Both the position numbers and the translations under genes were made by a program. Below are positions 1 to 13,079 of a stretch of DNA of 64,000 nt, piece after piece (positions within the stretch are counted from its first letter, which is position 1; each line of letters starts with the position of its first letter). Under the pieces are notes generated by a model that made no database searches, was not told where the DNA came from, and saw only the letters and a program-made list of their open reading frames with translations. The DNA is from Serilophus lunatus (Eukaryota > Chordata > Aves > Passeriformes > Eurylaimidae). The DNA is taken from assembly GCA_013399895.1 (NCBI GenBank), contig VXBA01003435.1:2004392-2068391 (forward strand), given 5' to 3'.

Positions 1-2190
1 CATAATCACTGGATGTGAGCTATAGTAGTAAAGCTATAATTTAAGTGGCAGAAGAAATCTTTATGAGAATCCTTCTTCATCGTATTAAAGAAGCAGGAAA
101 AGATGATGGAACTCTGCTGGATTCAGTTTACTGGGATAGGAATAATGAGTATTCCACCATCTCTAGATGGAAGAAAAACCAGATCTCAAAGCCTTCTCAG
201 AAAAAAAAGTCACATAAGGGCATTTTTTTTCCACAACATTCAAGAACTAAATGTGCATGGGACTGTAGAGTTTGGGAAAGTTTGGATGAGCATTCAAACT
301 TGGAAGTTCCTTGAGACATCCTTGTCACTTGATATTCTGTTTCATTTAACCTGAAAACAATGTGCATTCACACGTGCCTTTGCTGTCCTCAGGCTGGAAT
401 ATTAACATATTCTGTGCAATTTGAATTCATTTGCTTTACTTCACTATTTACGTATCGCGTGAGGTTCACATTTTCCATAAGAAACAAATGGACATCTCTC
501 CATAACAGCACTGTGATTTGTTTTCCTGCTTCTCATATCCTTTTCAGCTGCCAGAATATCTCTATAATTGCCTCCCCTGCAAAGTGCCCAGAGGAGAAAG
601 CAGAACGTAGGGAGAGAAACAGGCAGTATGGAGCATTTTAGGCCTATAGATTATGCATCAGAAATCATTTAGGAGCAAGTGATTGAATCAACCCACTAAG
701 ACTACCCCATCTTCTTGCATGACAGCAGAGCCAAGGGCTGTAACTCAAGGGCAGTTGAAACTTACAGTTCTCCACTGTTATGTCATGCTGAAAAAAAGCA
801 GCTCAAAAGCTTATTCTATGGAAAATACTTTTTATTTCTCTTGGCGATCATTTAAACTCTTTTTTATTTTTTTCTTCACAAAAAGGGAGATTTTTACAGT
901 TTCCATTGGCCTGCAGGTCTCCCTTAACATTGTAGTAGTGAACAGCTGTGGTGAACACAAGGATTACATTTTATTTGAACAAGAAATCTGAGTGGGTGAT
1001 AATTTCAACTAATCAAAGGAGAGATAAAGATGAATATCATATTAATGGAAAGCGTTTTCACTTCTGTACTGTGGGCACTAAATACTTACACATATTTAAA
1101 GGATTTTTTTCATTGTTCATTAATTGTAGTTTAGTCAGAAAGTGTGAAGTGCTATTATTTCCTCCTGAAAGATTCTAGGTATCAGAGCAGATTTTGCGGC
1201 CAGGGGTTATGACAACCGTAAACATATTGTTTTCAAATAACTAGTCAAGAAGCCTAGGAAAATGCAAAGGAATCAAAACAGGAACATCCATTTATAACCA
1301 AAAATGCATGCAGCTGCAGCCTCAAAGTGAAAAGATGGGTAACCTCCCGAAAGAGAAGCATCTCCCCTTCAGATCTGTTTTGGCCAGAAGTGTTAGCACT
1401 AGTGGAGCAAACCATTGACAACTTCTTTCATTTGCTCTAGCCGTGATGTATCACAGGTGATCTTCTACTTTCCTGAAGTTTGTGTCAGGGCTGTTACTGC
1501 CAGATAGATTTTACAGGCTGAATTTTCTTTTTCCTACACCTCACCTCATCTTTTTTTCTCATCTTTTTATGTACACTGAAAAGCATAGTGATGCAAGAGG
1601 AAGGTCAGCTAAGAGGTAAATCACTGCTAGATTAACACCCAATTGGAAAGAGGTAGAGAAGCTGAAGATACTCCTTCCTTTACCCAAGATTATTCCTACT
1701 TTTAAATTTTTATTGTTTTTCCCTAAAAAACCTGTGAAGGTTCCCATAACCATATACACCTCTCCTGGGAAAGAGTTTGACTCCTTTCTTTCTCTGACTC
1801 TTTGTTATCATGGTGCATGATCCTCCCTGACTAATGGTGCCTCTTCAGGGTCACAAGGAACGATTGTTCTCACACTGAGTATCCTGTGCCTCAAAGGTGG
1901 AGATACTCATATGGAGCTGGAGACACATGGACACAGTCTTACTCGGACTGATTAAAGAAAGTCTTTCCCTGGAAAGATTTCAATTAGTTTATCTTTCAAG
2001 CGCTACCATCATCCCCTTTACTGTTTTCCAGCTATCTTAGTAAGAGAGCCCTTTGAATGGAGTGCTGAGTAGATGAAAATATCTAACATTTAAGTTTGAA
2101 TTACTTGTACTGAGATTAGTAGCTTCCAAATCTAACAAAAAGACTTGTTCTCTTCAGTCATGTAGCTCACTGGAAAAGAGTTATCCTTTC
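1..2190. other. Anonymous AT-rich non-coding DNA
   Basis: No feature is recognised in this stretch. Open frames are short (102 residues or fewer), overlap one another in different frames, and show no familiar motif, codon-bias shift or plausible splice-site-flanked exon. Base composition is the AT-rich background of the whole window. It is probably intergenic or intronic. Confidence 0.6.
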
Positions 2191-2302
2191 CACAGAATCA
2201 CAGAATCATTTAGGTTGGAAATGACCTTTAAGATAATTGAGTCCAACCATAAACTGTAAATTCCACCACTAAACCATTTCCCTTAGCACCATGTCTACAT
2301 AG
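2191..2302 (-). mobile_element. CR1 LINE 3'-end fragment
   Basis: Read on the minus strand, this is a CR1 3' terminus. The plus strand opens with the doubled octamer CACAGAATCACAGAATCA, continues with TTAGGTTGGAAATGACC, and then has GAGTCCAACCATAAAC and CCACCACTAAACCATTTC. These match the complement of the CR1 3' untranslated region and its terminal octamer repeat. Only about 110 bp remain, so this is a severely 5'-truncated copy, which is normal for target-primed insertion. It codes for nothing. Confidence 0.93.
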
Positions 2303-5300
2303 CAGTCCGGACCTTCTACAGCTAATTTTTTCCTCCATTAACTAGGCAAGAATTTGGACAGCTATCTGACAAGGGTTGGAAAACAACTCCACTGCTTCCA
2401 CTTGTCCAGAATAAAAAGAAACCATCTTGAAAGTCAAGACATGAACTATTCAAATGGAATCCTACCCCTAATTTTCTCTTAAAAGATCTAAGATCTTTTC
2501 TCTTAAAGAACTAAGACAGAAATGGCACTGCAGGCAATAGGGGCATCTTTTGCTGGCTCGAACACTGCCATCAGGGGATGCCAGCAGGTGCTAAATTCAC
2601 TGGACCAACTCGGTCACAGAGGTATGGAGGGAGATGGATATGTTGTATGGACTGCAGTACGATTTTGTGAAATAAAGTATCTTCCTGAAACACGAGGAAA
2701 ATAGTACATTATGGAATGTTATTTGCTGTTCTAATGTCAAGGAAAGCGCTTTAATATAGGGAGATGTAGGAACCTCCTTTTGGCTGGACTCAAAGCAAAA
2801 CAAAACAATATCCCTCCCAAAACATCAAAAAAGGAGAAAGCAATTCCTGTTTTCTTCTACTAGCTAGTATTCAGTTGTTGTCTTATTTAGTACAGCTGGT
2901 AACAGTATTTTTCCAGCCAGAATAACTTGACAGTCTATTTCTGAGCACTCAAATTCCAATGAACAGCTTTTGATAACAGCCGTGTTTAAGTAATGAGATG
3001 GCTCCTGGGAAACACATACACTTTTTGTATCAGAGGAAACATCTGTAGATAATCCCTTGAAGTAAAAACTTGGTTTTAGCTACTTTAGCAAGCAAATAAA
3101 TGATATGAACTGTATAACAGTCTTCCAGATGTGAACAGTTGTAATGAATTGGTGCCACAGCTGATTCAGCTGTAGAACACAATCTAGCACTTGCTAGACT
3201 TCAGATTTGTCAAGAAGAAAATCCCTTGGAGACAAAGCAAAAATTGATTATATGAACCACATAGTACCAAGAGAAGTTCATTTTTATCATCCTTTCTGTC
3301 ATTTATATGGTATGTTTTTAATTTTTTTCATAGTCCCTTGTAGTGATTGATAGCAATACTGACTTCTGATAAATATTTGTATCTGGTTATAGCTGAATTA
3401 TTTTAAAAGATTAATTCCTAACCTGCTTATTATGAATGCAAGTAGATGAATTTTTTTGATAGTCTACATTTTTGGCTGTGGTGCAGCATTCTTGATCTGA
3501 AATTATATTAGAGTACAACAGTTGATGGAGGACAGACTGGCATATTGCTAAGTTTCATGCTTTAAATGTTGAAACAGTTTAAGAAAATGAAAAGTAATAA
3601 ATTTAAAAAGTAGATCCCTCAGACGGCATTTCTCTACTCTGCTATTTGGAATGCAATAATCAGCTAAGATTCCTTGATGTCCAAGATCTGATATATCGTT
3701 CTAATATAATTGCTGCAACCGAACAAAATTAAAAATTTGCATTAGGGGACACTCTTTCAGTCAAGCTATTCTATATTCTTGAACTGAGCTGAGAGCATGT
3801 CTGAACTTTGCTATTATTTTTCCAACAACTGATTTGGGTTTTATCTGTAGACCATATCTGCAAATTTCTTACATTAGATCAAAATCTTTTTCTCTATCAT
3901 GTTCCTCATTTACCAAAGCAGAATTACTTAGATAAAAATAAAGGAAATTAGAGTTAAACCCCATAAACCTCTGTTCAGCTTTCTGCGAACTCTTGAATGT
4001 ATTTTGGCCGATCACAGTACATTTACTCAGACTAGTATGAGACCTTCAGGGTCAGCTTTCTGCAGAGAGGGGGAGGGTGATGTGGGCTCTGTGCATAAGC
4101 AGGATAACAATCACCAGGTTGAGCAGAGTGTCTTTGGTGATAGTGAGTGGCCAACTCGAGCCGCCTTTCTCCCTCAGGTGGATGGTGCTGAGAACAAACT
4201 TATCAAGATAGCCTAAGGGTGATGGAAGGGGAAAGGGGGAGAGGGAGAGTATAAGAATGAAAAAGAACAAGGCAAAATTTTGGAGGGATGGAGCAAAAGG
4301 GTAAAAGATCTGGAGGTGAAGTAAAAACAAATGTGAGCAATATTGTTGGTTCCAAGACCATAGGCAAAAGGAGCCTTGATGAGTAGAAGATGAAAGGAAG
4401 GACAGAAATATTAATCATGGTGACAGTTTGGATCATATTTTCAGATTCTGTCCCTGCACTTTCTCACAGGCTGATTTCTTTTCGTGCTATTTTTTCTCTT
4501 TCCTCCTCTCTTATTCTCAAATAAACTCAGCTGCTGCAAGTGCTGAGAATGAAAAGTCAGTGAGATGAAACTGGAAAAACTGCGAAGTTACAGCCGGTAA
4601 AAGTACAAATGAAAAACTATATGCCAGTACAGTATATATAATATCCTCAAAGAAGTTGTCCATTATTACAGAAAGATCAGCATCTGCAGAATAGTTTTCT
4701 GCACATTTATCTCAATTTCTCTTCATTTTTTTCTCTTCTGCTGCTCACAAGAAATGAACCTCTGTAACTACAACTTTTGCTGTGGAAGGGTTTTTAGGTA
4801 GTCATTCCTTGAAAATGGAAAATAGTACTGACAAGGAATGAATCTTAGCAATTGTGGCTCATGCCAGGACTGACTTCTGCAACACTTCAAAGCTCCACAA
4901 AACTTTTAATGGGACTTTGCATTGTCCTGCTTGTCAAACTAGTCTCTATAGTGAAATGAAGCTAAAATGATTATATGCCACTACGACTCATAAGCCAAAG
5001 TGACCTCTGATCTATTTTTGTCTTTCAGCAGATCTTGTCTCTTTATTTGATAAAGAGTAAAGGCGAAGGACATATAACATTGGCATAAGAGATTTCCTAG
5101 TATGGAAAAATTAAAAGTCCTTGAATTCATTCTATCATTTATTCATTAATTACTGCACAAGTAATCCATGGGATAGAAAGAATAAGTTATAGCATTTGGA
5201 ATTGTTCAAATTGTTATTCTCCATATAATCAAATGTTCTGTGCAACCTATCATTAATTTAAATGCAGTTGTGCCAAATACTAGTGAAATATTTTCAGGAA

Positions 5301-6700
5301 TACATAGGAATATAAAAATGGCCAGATCACGAAGCCTGAGAAACAGTAAAAATTTCTAAACCATAATACTGATTAGAGATAGGCTTAATTCATTTAAATG
5401 CTATATGAAATTCAGCTCAACTAGTCCTAGTTATTTAAAGGTCTAAGCAAATCACACAGATCCTCTGTACGATCATAGCCTGGAGAAAGCGTCCAAGTGG
5501 AAAGACTCTTTTTAACTGCTACTCTCCCTCATTAACTACACAGGGAATAGAGGAACCTGCTCAGATCAAATGAATTGGTTGGTAGGTCGAAAAGCTACAT
5601 GATCTTAAGAAAAATGAACATGTCAAATAACTACCAGAAATCAGCTTAGACAGAAGATTTGGATGTATTATTTCAAGACAGTGAGATAGTAACACACAAG
5701 GAGATAGTTGTATGATCTTTTGATTCTGGTTTAGCTGAGGATTACAAAAGTTGGGAATTTAAGCAATAATAATAATGGTCACATGGAATTCAGTTATGTA
5801 CTTGTGAAAGTGGGCACAGAACAGAGTAAAGATAGAATAAATGGCAACAAGGGTATCATGGAGGGAATGAGTCTTAGGCTCTCATGGAAGCCTAATTTAC
5901 AGCAGAGTGACTGGAAGTAGGACTGAAAAAAAAATCACTGTGTGTTTGCTTTACAGTCAGACAGCACATATCACTCAGAGAGGTTGTTGATGACTTCCAG
6001 CCTTCTCATCCTTTTCCTGTTGACATCCTCAGCTGAAAGTGACTAACCGGTGAAGGGGCTAAACTATTTGGAACCTTAAACTGAGGGAAAAAATTATCTC
6101 TCCATCTCCCCCTACTCAGATAGGCTAAAGTGAGCAATTTCCTTTTGATATTGGATTGTTTAGTTCCAAAATTCAACTATGTAACAAGTCACCCAGTCAG
6201 CAGACCTGCTTCCTCAAGACAAAGCTTTGAACAAGGAAATACAGTGCTATTGCCAAATGTTATTCCCTAAACTGATATCTTAGATACTCTTCCTGCTTAT
6301 GTAAGGCAAGTTTAAATAAACCCTAAAATGAAATATATGTATTTTTAACAGTGGAGGGAAAACTCTAGCCAGTAAATTTTCCTTTACCCAAAAAATAGAA
6401 TGAGGGAAATGGGCACTAAATAGAACTTTGCACAGTATTAGCTGCAGGGAACATAAACTGATTGTCCTCTCAGTAATTAAAATCACATAATAAGTTTTCA
6501 GTCACCACCAATGCAATTATTCAGACTCCAGTAAGTGCCCATTAAAGGCTTGATAAAGTTTTTAGGTGACAATTGAACACAGTGCTAAGGATCTTACCCC
6601 CTAAAATGGATCCAATTAAAGATCATGGAGCAGTTATTTTTTCTTCACAGCTGAATAAAGTAATAAATGAAAATTCATTTAGTTCAAACAAATTTTCCAT
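2303..6700. other. Anonymous AT-rich non-coding DNA with a perfect hairpin
   Basis: No gene is recognised. Two things stand out. One is a perfect 9-bp palindrome with a one-base spacer at 2481-2499 (AAAAGATCT / AGATCTTTT). It sits between two copies of a TTTTCTCTTAAA motif. The other is a purine-rich patch at about 4210-4260. Open frames near 4004-4330 run on both strands through this low-complexity patch and are judged to be chance. Confidence 0.55.
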
Positions 6701-6728
6701 TTCTTTTTTTTCTTTTTTTTTTTTTTTT
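6701..6728. repeat. Poly-T tract
   Basis: A nearly pure thymine run with two cytosine interruptions, ending in CCC. It could be a simple mononucleotide repeat or the complement of an old poly(A) tail. No recognisable retroposed sequence lies on the CCC side, so a simple repeat is the safer call. Confidence 0.85.
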
Positions 6729-9700
6729 CCCAAATCAGAAAACAAGTGAAAAATACTCGTGTGTTTACTGAAGCACTACACTGAACCTGTACAGAATATT
6801 TGATTTTCTGGTACTTCAGGACAAGTAATAAAGTGAAGAGCTAGAATTAATGACATTTTAGTCATTGATTACTTTTATCCAATTTCTAAGAGTTAGCAAA
6901 ATCCTCAGGAAGACCAAAGGCTCATATTCATATCTGTGTTATACTTGAGCAGATTTGAACCAGTATATCTCAGGAAGCTTCCCTAAATGCATACCATGCT
7001 GGTATAAATAGCATCATCCTGCACTGAGGTGTCCTTCCTCTATCTTGCTGTTCATATGCTGTTTCATGTTAATATTAAAAGACTCACAGGAGCAGGGACT
7101 GGAATGAAAATGTCCAACATCCTGTGAGAGTGCCCAGCCGAAAAGGCTAGGTAGTGAAATAATTCACTCCTTCACATGATGATTCAATGAATTTTAAATA
7201 GTTTACACTGAGCCCAGCAGTCTAACAGACTGATGGTGCTTTACTGGTGTGTGGCAGATGTGAGATCAGATCCCTTCAGGCAGAAAGGCTTGATCCCAGG
7301 TCTCTCAAACACTGAACAAGTGTCTAAGCTAGTGGATAAAAAGAAATGGTAATAGCACCATTCCCTCAAATACATTTGTTGACTACAAATATCTGGAGAA
7401 ACTGATCAAGTTAATGAAGAATTTCTATTGAAAGAAGCAATTTTTTCACTCCAAAGTTAGTCACATAAAAATTAAAAACAAACATTAAATGATTGCATGC
7501 AGGAACTCCAAATTTTTGTGTTAAAAGTATTTAGTTTCATGGGTATATCTTGATAACTGAATCACATAATTCCATATGAGTAGCCCTTTCTTCATCATTG
7601 AAGATCACTTCCCAACTGATATACAGTATCAGTACACTGTATCAGCAATGATTTTCTGTATGACTCCAAAACAGCAAAGAAAATATTGAGTGGTGCAGGA
7701 CCAATCACTGTCCTGTGCAGAACTGAATATTATTTAACATATTTTGGTGTCCTGAAAACTGCCTTCCGAGTGAATGGATTCCCATAAGACTAGCCTTTTT
7801 CAGCAGAATCTGGTCAACAGGGCTTTCCAGACATATAAACATAGAGGAAAACGACCGAATAGACTCAGCTATGTTAGGAAAGTAGTTACTGCATTTCACC
7901 CCTGAACCATATGGATGAGTCAGTAAGGGAGAAGTCATGCTGGTTTTGGCCATGCGCTGGCAGTTTTCCCTCTTATGTCTCCATTATTGTCACTTTGGCT
8001 TCACTCATCATAAAATTGTGTGGGAAATGGGAGAAATGAAGGTATAAAGCCTCACACATTTGTTGTTCTAATGTGTTAGTGCAGCCAGTTGTGTTTTGTG
8101 ATCCCTTAGAACAGGAAACATTCAATTTGGCAGCACTGGAATTGGGACCCTCCGAAACCACAACTGCCTACAAGATATACAGGCTTTGTGTGCATGGTGC
8201 TGATCCAGAGGATCCAGGAAAGAAAGGCTGTGTACAAACTGTACAAGGGCCAAAATGGAAAAGCTTCTTTACTGCAAATTCATCTAGTTTTATAGTCCAA
8301 AGTTAGTTTTGGTTAATACATCCAATAGACAAAAGGAAAGGTGATCACATGCCACTGTCCCAGAGCTACAGTAAAGTCACAAGGTGATGTTTACGTACCT
8401 AAGACATTATATCATAGCCTGCACACACTGTAATACAGACTAATGTTCTGCTACAAGTTCTAATGCTGTTAATCTGCCAAAGTGTTGAAATGAGACAGTA
8501 GAAACCATTCAAATTCTTTATTCTAGTACACATGCAATGCCCCTCTAATATTACTCACATTTCCTGTGAAAGGACTTTTCTAGTTCTGGGCAGAAGAAGG
8601 CTCATCCAAAGTCTGATGTGTTTGCATGGTGTCACTGAAAATCAAAAAGTCCTACAGAAGAGACATTGTTGCTCTTAAGCAGCAGACATGATGACATTAT
8701 TTTATTTTTTTTCCTCCTTCTATCTGCTTCAGGGCATGCCTTGTAAATCTCCAGAGACTCACAAGATCTATGAGAACTTATCCAAATTGACAGGAGACAT
8801 GGTATAGCCCTCTGGGACTTTCCAGCTTTGTCCCACATTATGGTATAAATTATGGGTAAAGGAGAGAGCTTTTCGTTTTTAAATTAAAGTAGGGTAGGCC
8901 CAGTGGAAACTCTCACTGTGTTCTGTGGTGTGATAAGAATCAACTTATCTGGTTATTTTGGGAGTTCTACTGGTCAATGGAGAAGCAGAAAAGCCATCTT
9001 CCAGGAGAGAAATTACTTTGGAAGAGGGAAAAGCTCTTTTCCCCTGGCTTTTTGAGTCACATGTACTGAATGACAATGATGGAGTGACCAAGGCATGTGT
9101 TGGGGATCTGTCCAAAGTACAGTGGTACATGTTCCATATGGTTTTGCTGAGATAATCATAAGAACTTTGGGTTTTTTTGATAGTTTTGACGAGGTGTAGT
9201 TACCAACAATGAAAGAAGAAAATCCACATGCGTGTCAGAGAGTTTCTCCCATGGGCAGGCTAACTTTTGCAGAATATTTATGACTGTAGAAGATGACAGT
9301 TTTCATTGTTTAAGGACCAAGTGTCAATTTAAGAAATGGAAAAGGAAAATGTTTTTATGTTGATTCTAACCACTTTTGACATGTACACCCTTTCTGATTA
9401 TTTCCTGGGGGATATATGTCCCTCCTTCACACTATTCAGTCTCAGAACTCCCAGGTAAGAGATTCTGGATCTTACTGCCTCCTTTTTGTATCTGGATTCC
9501 AACCTCTTTCTCTTGTTCTGCACAGTTACTTGGTCCACAGCACAGCAGAAAGGAAAGATACCGCCCTCCTCTCACAGTCCCCATGCTGACTGCCTGCACA
9601 TATCATCCATCTGTCTGTTCCACCAGTGCAGCTGATGGGGAGGCTGCAGCCCAAGCTATCCTGATGCGGGCAGAGACTGCTGTCCTCAGCGGGGAACCGC

Positions 9701-10708
9701 ATGCAGACAGAAAATGTACAGCTCTAGTTCCCAAAATTAGTCCCAAAAGGAATTTGCTTTAGACAAATGATTAGGTGTAAAGATGTACTGAATGGTTCAG
9801 GTCAGTGTCTCAAATGAAAACAAGAGGAAATAAGGGCCTGTAGATGAATTGTATACTAGCTCAGACCAGTGAATAGAAGGTCTTGGTTTTGCAACAAAAC
9901 CAAGAAAAGTAGCTGTTCTATTCTGGAGCTGTCATATATTACAGAAACCAGCCAGTCCATGGTGCTAGTACTCACTGGTAATTTTTAAAGATAGGAAGAA
10001 TAGATTAACATAATGTTTTCAAACACAAACACAGCAATTTCTATTATATCACCTGAGAAAATCAGATACTTACAGATTTGTACAAATCGTTGTGTTTCAT
10101 GTGAGGGTACATTCTGTCTCTTTTGCAAAATAAAGTCCCATTTTCAATTGAATTATAATGTTTTACAAAGGCCATAAATGTGAATATGCTGAAAGCAGAG
10201 AAGTTTAAAGTATTATTGTGTACTTAAGTGATAATCATTTGTGGCAAACCTGCCAAGGTCCGGCACTTCAGAGTAGTTGGATAACATTGAGCAAAGCCAA
10301 AGCAATAAAGCCAAATGCTCTGCACAGATTAAATTTTATATGCATTTATGACAATACACACAGAGCAGCACCTCATCCATAATAATGAATTTAGACAAAG
10401 CATCTGCTTGAGGAGCCAACACTAGATGCAAGTGATGCTTTAAAACCAATGAAAAAAATCTAAATTTAACAAAATCTTATTTGTCCATTGATTCAGAAAA
10501 GATGACAGTCTTTATAGGATGACAAAATTAACAGGCCATCCCAAATTTTTCATTGTTGTTTTATTCTCTCTTGCTATCCCTCTCACCTTTACTATCAGCA
10601 GGGCAGTCAGGCCAGGGAGGCAAAGTGTTCCCCACAAATAATTGGGCTGAACTGTGAAAGCATCGGGTAAATCTGCCCACTTGTTTCCTTCAAAGGATCA
10701 AAAAATAG
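6729..10708. other. Anonymous non-coding DNA with a possible SINE relic and possible conserved blocks
   Basis: No exon is supported. Inside lie a possible degraded SINE (about 7225-7330), a perfect 8-bp hairpin with two-base loop at 9026-9043 (GGGAAAAG / CTTTTCCC), and a GC-richer patch at about 9520-9720 within a 128-codon open frame (9376-9762). The translated frame resembles nothing I recognise. Roughly 10140-10440 is AT-rich but not low-complexity, with several TAAT and ATGCAT motifs of the kind seen in conserved non-coding elements. Confidence 0.5.
7225..7330. repeat. Possible ancient SINE-like relic
   Basis: The string TTGATCCCAGGTCTCTCAAA, followed by AACAAGTGTCTAAGCTAGTGG, resembles the conserved core found in old amniote SINE and MIR-like elements, where a 'GAACCCAGG' block precedes 'CCTAACCACTA'. 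Only this core is visible, with many differences. The family cannot be named and a chance match is quite possible. Confidence 0.25.
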
Positions 10709-10758
10709 TTAGGGTTGGAAGGGTCCTCTGGAGATCATGTAATCCAACACCTGATGAA
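10709..10758 (-). mobile_element. CR1 LINE 3'-end scrap
   Basis: AGGGTTGGAAGGGTCCTCTG followed by GAGATCATGTAATCCAACAC is the complement of the CR1 3' end variant that reads GTTGGACTAGATGATCTCC..CCTTCCAACCC. About 50 bp survive and the terminal octamer repeats are not recognisable. It is probably an old, heavily decayed insertion. Confidence 0.75.
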
Positions 10759-12320
10759 GGGTCCTACATTGATGAGCTTGAGAGAGCTGGTAATTTTTCC
10801 TCATTTAATGAAAGTGGGTTGTTTTTTTCTCTGATTGCCTTTACAGAGGTTAAAATTACTTCTTTTGAGTTTTCTTTGTGTTTTCTTTTTTTTTTTTTTA
10901 AATAAATTTACTGTTCATATGATTCAATGGAAGGAAGTCTCTGAAGCCATGCATTGGTAGAAATAACAGGGCATAGCACAACACTGTCCTTGTCCACACA
11001 AATCTGTACAATTCTCAACTTCCTTGTAGCCAGGATAGTGAAAGCAATATTCCTTGAGCCAAATAACCGAACACATGCAGCTGAGTTCAGCTTCTCAAGT
11101 ATGGGCAAGCAGTGCACATTGGCAGCCCACTAATGCCACTGTGTTAGCTTTAACATACCAGGGTTTGAGCACACAGGTAAAAATTGGATGGCACACTTCC
11201 TTAGGACTGATAAACCCTACTGGTAAAGTACATGTTTATTTTGCATAAGGAAATAACAGGTTTGGTGGATTAACTGAAGGCAGGCTTCAGGCACTATCCT
11301 CTGAAGGATTACAGATCAGTTCACAGGCATTCCCAAATATTTTGCTTGGCAAGGTCCATTTTGAAAGGTTCCACAGCAATTGCTATGGAAATAATATGAG
11401 AAGGTCCAGTTACAGCACAGGTAGAACCCCTCACTGTCAGTGTTATTACAGGGTGGTTGCTAATTATTTATTTTATTGGCTTGCTATGAGGCACAGCAGG
11501 GCTCAGAGACTATACCCACTCTATCTGTTGATCTTCACAGTATTCAGCAAGCTGGGACTCAATTTCTCTCATGTTATCTGTCAAATGGCAGAAGCTGTAT
11601 TTGCCCTGTTGCCTGCTAGTTATTATGAAGATTAACAGGTGTCTATGCAGTGCTTCAGCATACAGGCCTGCCAGGAGTTATTATTATTTGAATGCCTTAT
11701 GTATAGTACTTTGATTCTAGGTAACAAGCACATTTTTATTCATATTTATCATGTTATTTTCTCCCTTCCAGATGTTCTGAAACTTTGATAATTCAGCAAT
11801 ATAGAAAACCTTATATGTTACTGGCTGTTCAATACACTTGAAGGTAAATCTTTTTTTCAGTAGTCAAGTATGCAGGGGTTTTCTACTGTAGCTAGAACTG
11901 CCTTTATTTATTTCCTAAGGGGCTCAGAGATTCTTATTAAAACTTTACATGAAGAACCAAACACTTGAAGTGACTGTTTTTAGGACCATTAATTGCCTGT
12001 GGGCATCTTTGCCAAGAAGAAAACAAAGAAATCAAAAACAGCCGTGAAGCTCATATTTTGCAGAGAAATGTCTTTCAGTAAGAGATGACCGGCCTAAGAA
12101 CAGCTTTTAGAGGGATTAATTTAGAAAAAGACAATGGATAAAAAAGCAAAAATATTAGCCTACAAGGTTTTCACTTCCTTTTGATTAGCCCTTAAGATTA
12201 CATCTTTATTGTAATGGAGGTGATTAGAAAAAAAAACCCCAAAACACATTTGCTTATTTTCTGTTATGTGAATAATGATCTTTAACATGGTGCTTGGCTG
12301 CTTACTTTAACCTTTTATAA
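10759..12320. other. Anonymous AT-rich non-coding DNA
   Basis: No repeat or gene is recognised. A 97-codon open frame (11342-11635) lacks familiar motifs and shows no sign of selection that can be seen by eye. A T-rich run lies near 10885-10901. Confidence 0.5.
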
Positions 12321-13079
12321 GGGCAAGTGTGAGATTCTGCACCTGGGACAGGGTAACCCTAGTTTATATGTACAGACCTGAAATGAAGGCTGGAAAGCAG
12401 CATCGCAGAAAAGGGCCTGGGGATCCTGGTCAACAGCAAGTTGTATATGAGTCAGCAGTGCTCTGGCAGCCAGGAGGGCCAACCATGTCCTGGGGGGGCA
12501 TCAGGCAAAGCACTACCAGCTGGTTGAAGGAGAGAGTTGTCCCCCTCTATTCTGCACTGGTGCGGCCTCACCTTGAATTTTGTGGTGTTTTGGACACTGC
12601 AATATAGGAAAGATATTAACCTCTTAGAAAGCATCCAAAGGAGGGCAATGAAGATGGTGAAGGGCCTTGAGGGGAAGCTATACAAGGAGTAGCTGAGGTC
12701 ACTTGGTCTGTTCAGCCTGGAGAAGAGGATACTGAGGGGAGACCTCGTTGCAGCTTCCTCATGAAGGGAAGAAGAGAGAAAAGTACCAATCTCTTCACTC
12801 TTGTGACCAGTGACAGGAGTAGAGGAAACTGCATTAAGCTGAGTAAGGGAAGGTTTAGGTTACATATTAGAAAAAGGTTTTTCACCCGGGGGGTGGTTGG
12901 GCACTGAAGAGGCTCCCCAGGGAAGTGGTCACAGCACCAAGCCTGTCTGACTTCAAGAGGGATTTGTACAATGCTTTTAGGCACATCTTGTGATTCTTGG
13001 GGTGTCCTCTGCAGGGTCAGGAGTTGAACTCGATGATCCTGGTGAGTCCCTTTCAACTCAGCCTATTCTGTTTCTATGG
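12321..13079 (+). mobile_element. Old CR1 LINE, ORF2 C-terminal part plus 3' end
   Basis: This is a plus-strand CR1 covering the distal part of ORF2 and the 3' untranslated region. Landmarks in order are AAGTGTGAGATTCTGCACCT (12326, the conserved 'AKC..LHLG' coding block), CTGGTGCGGCCTCACCTTGAA (about 12558), TCTGTTCAGCCTGGAGAAGA (12707), GACAGGAGTAGAGGAAACTG, GGCTCCCCAGGGAAGTGGTC, and the 3' end GGAGTTGAACTCGATGATCC..CCTTTCAACTCA closing in TATTCTGTTTCTATGG. The coding frame is broken by several indels and stops, so no functional protein remains. The 3'-end type (GATGATCCT..GAGTCCC) differs from that of the copy at 17.8-19.3 kb, indicating a different and probably older subfamily. The terminal octamers are decayed. 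Confidence 0.92.

Noticed and set aside
12329..13056. Frames of 77-114 codons in the 12 kb element
   Set aside because: All lie inside the decayed CR1; the real ORF2 frame is broken by indels here and these are mixed-frame remnants.
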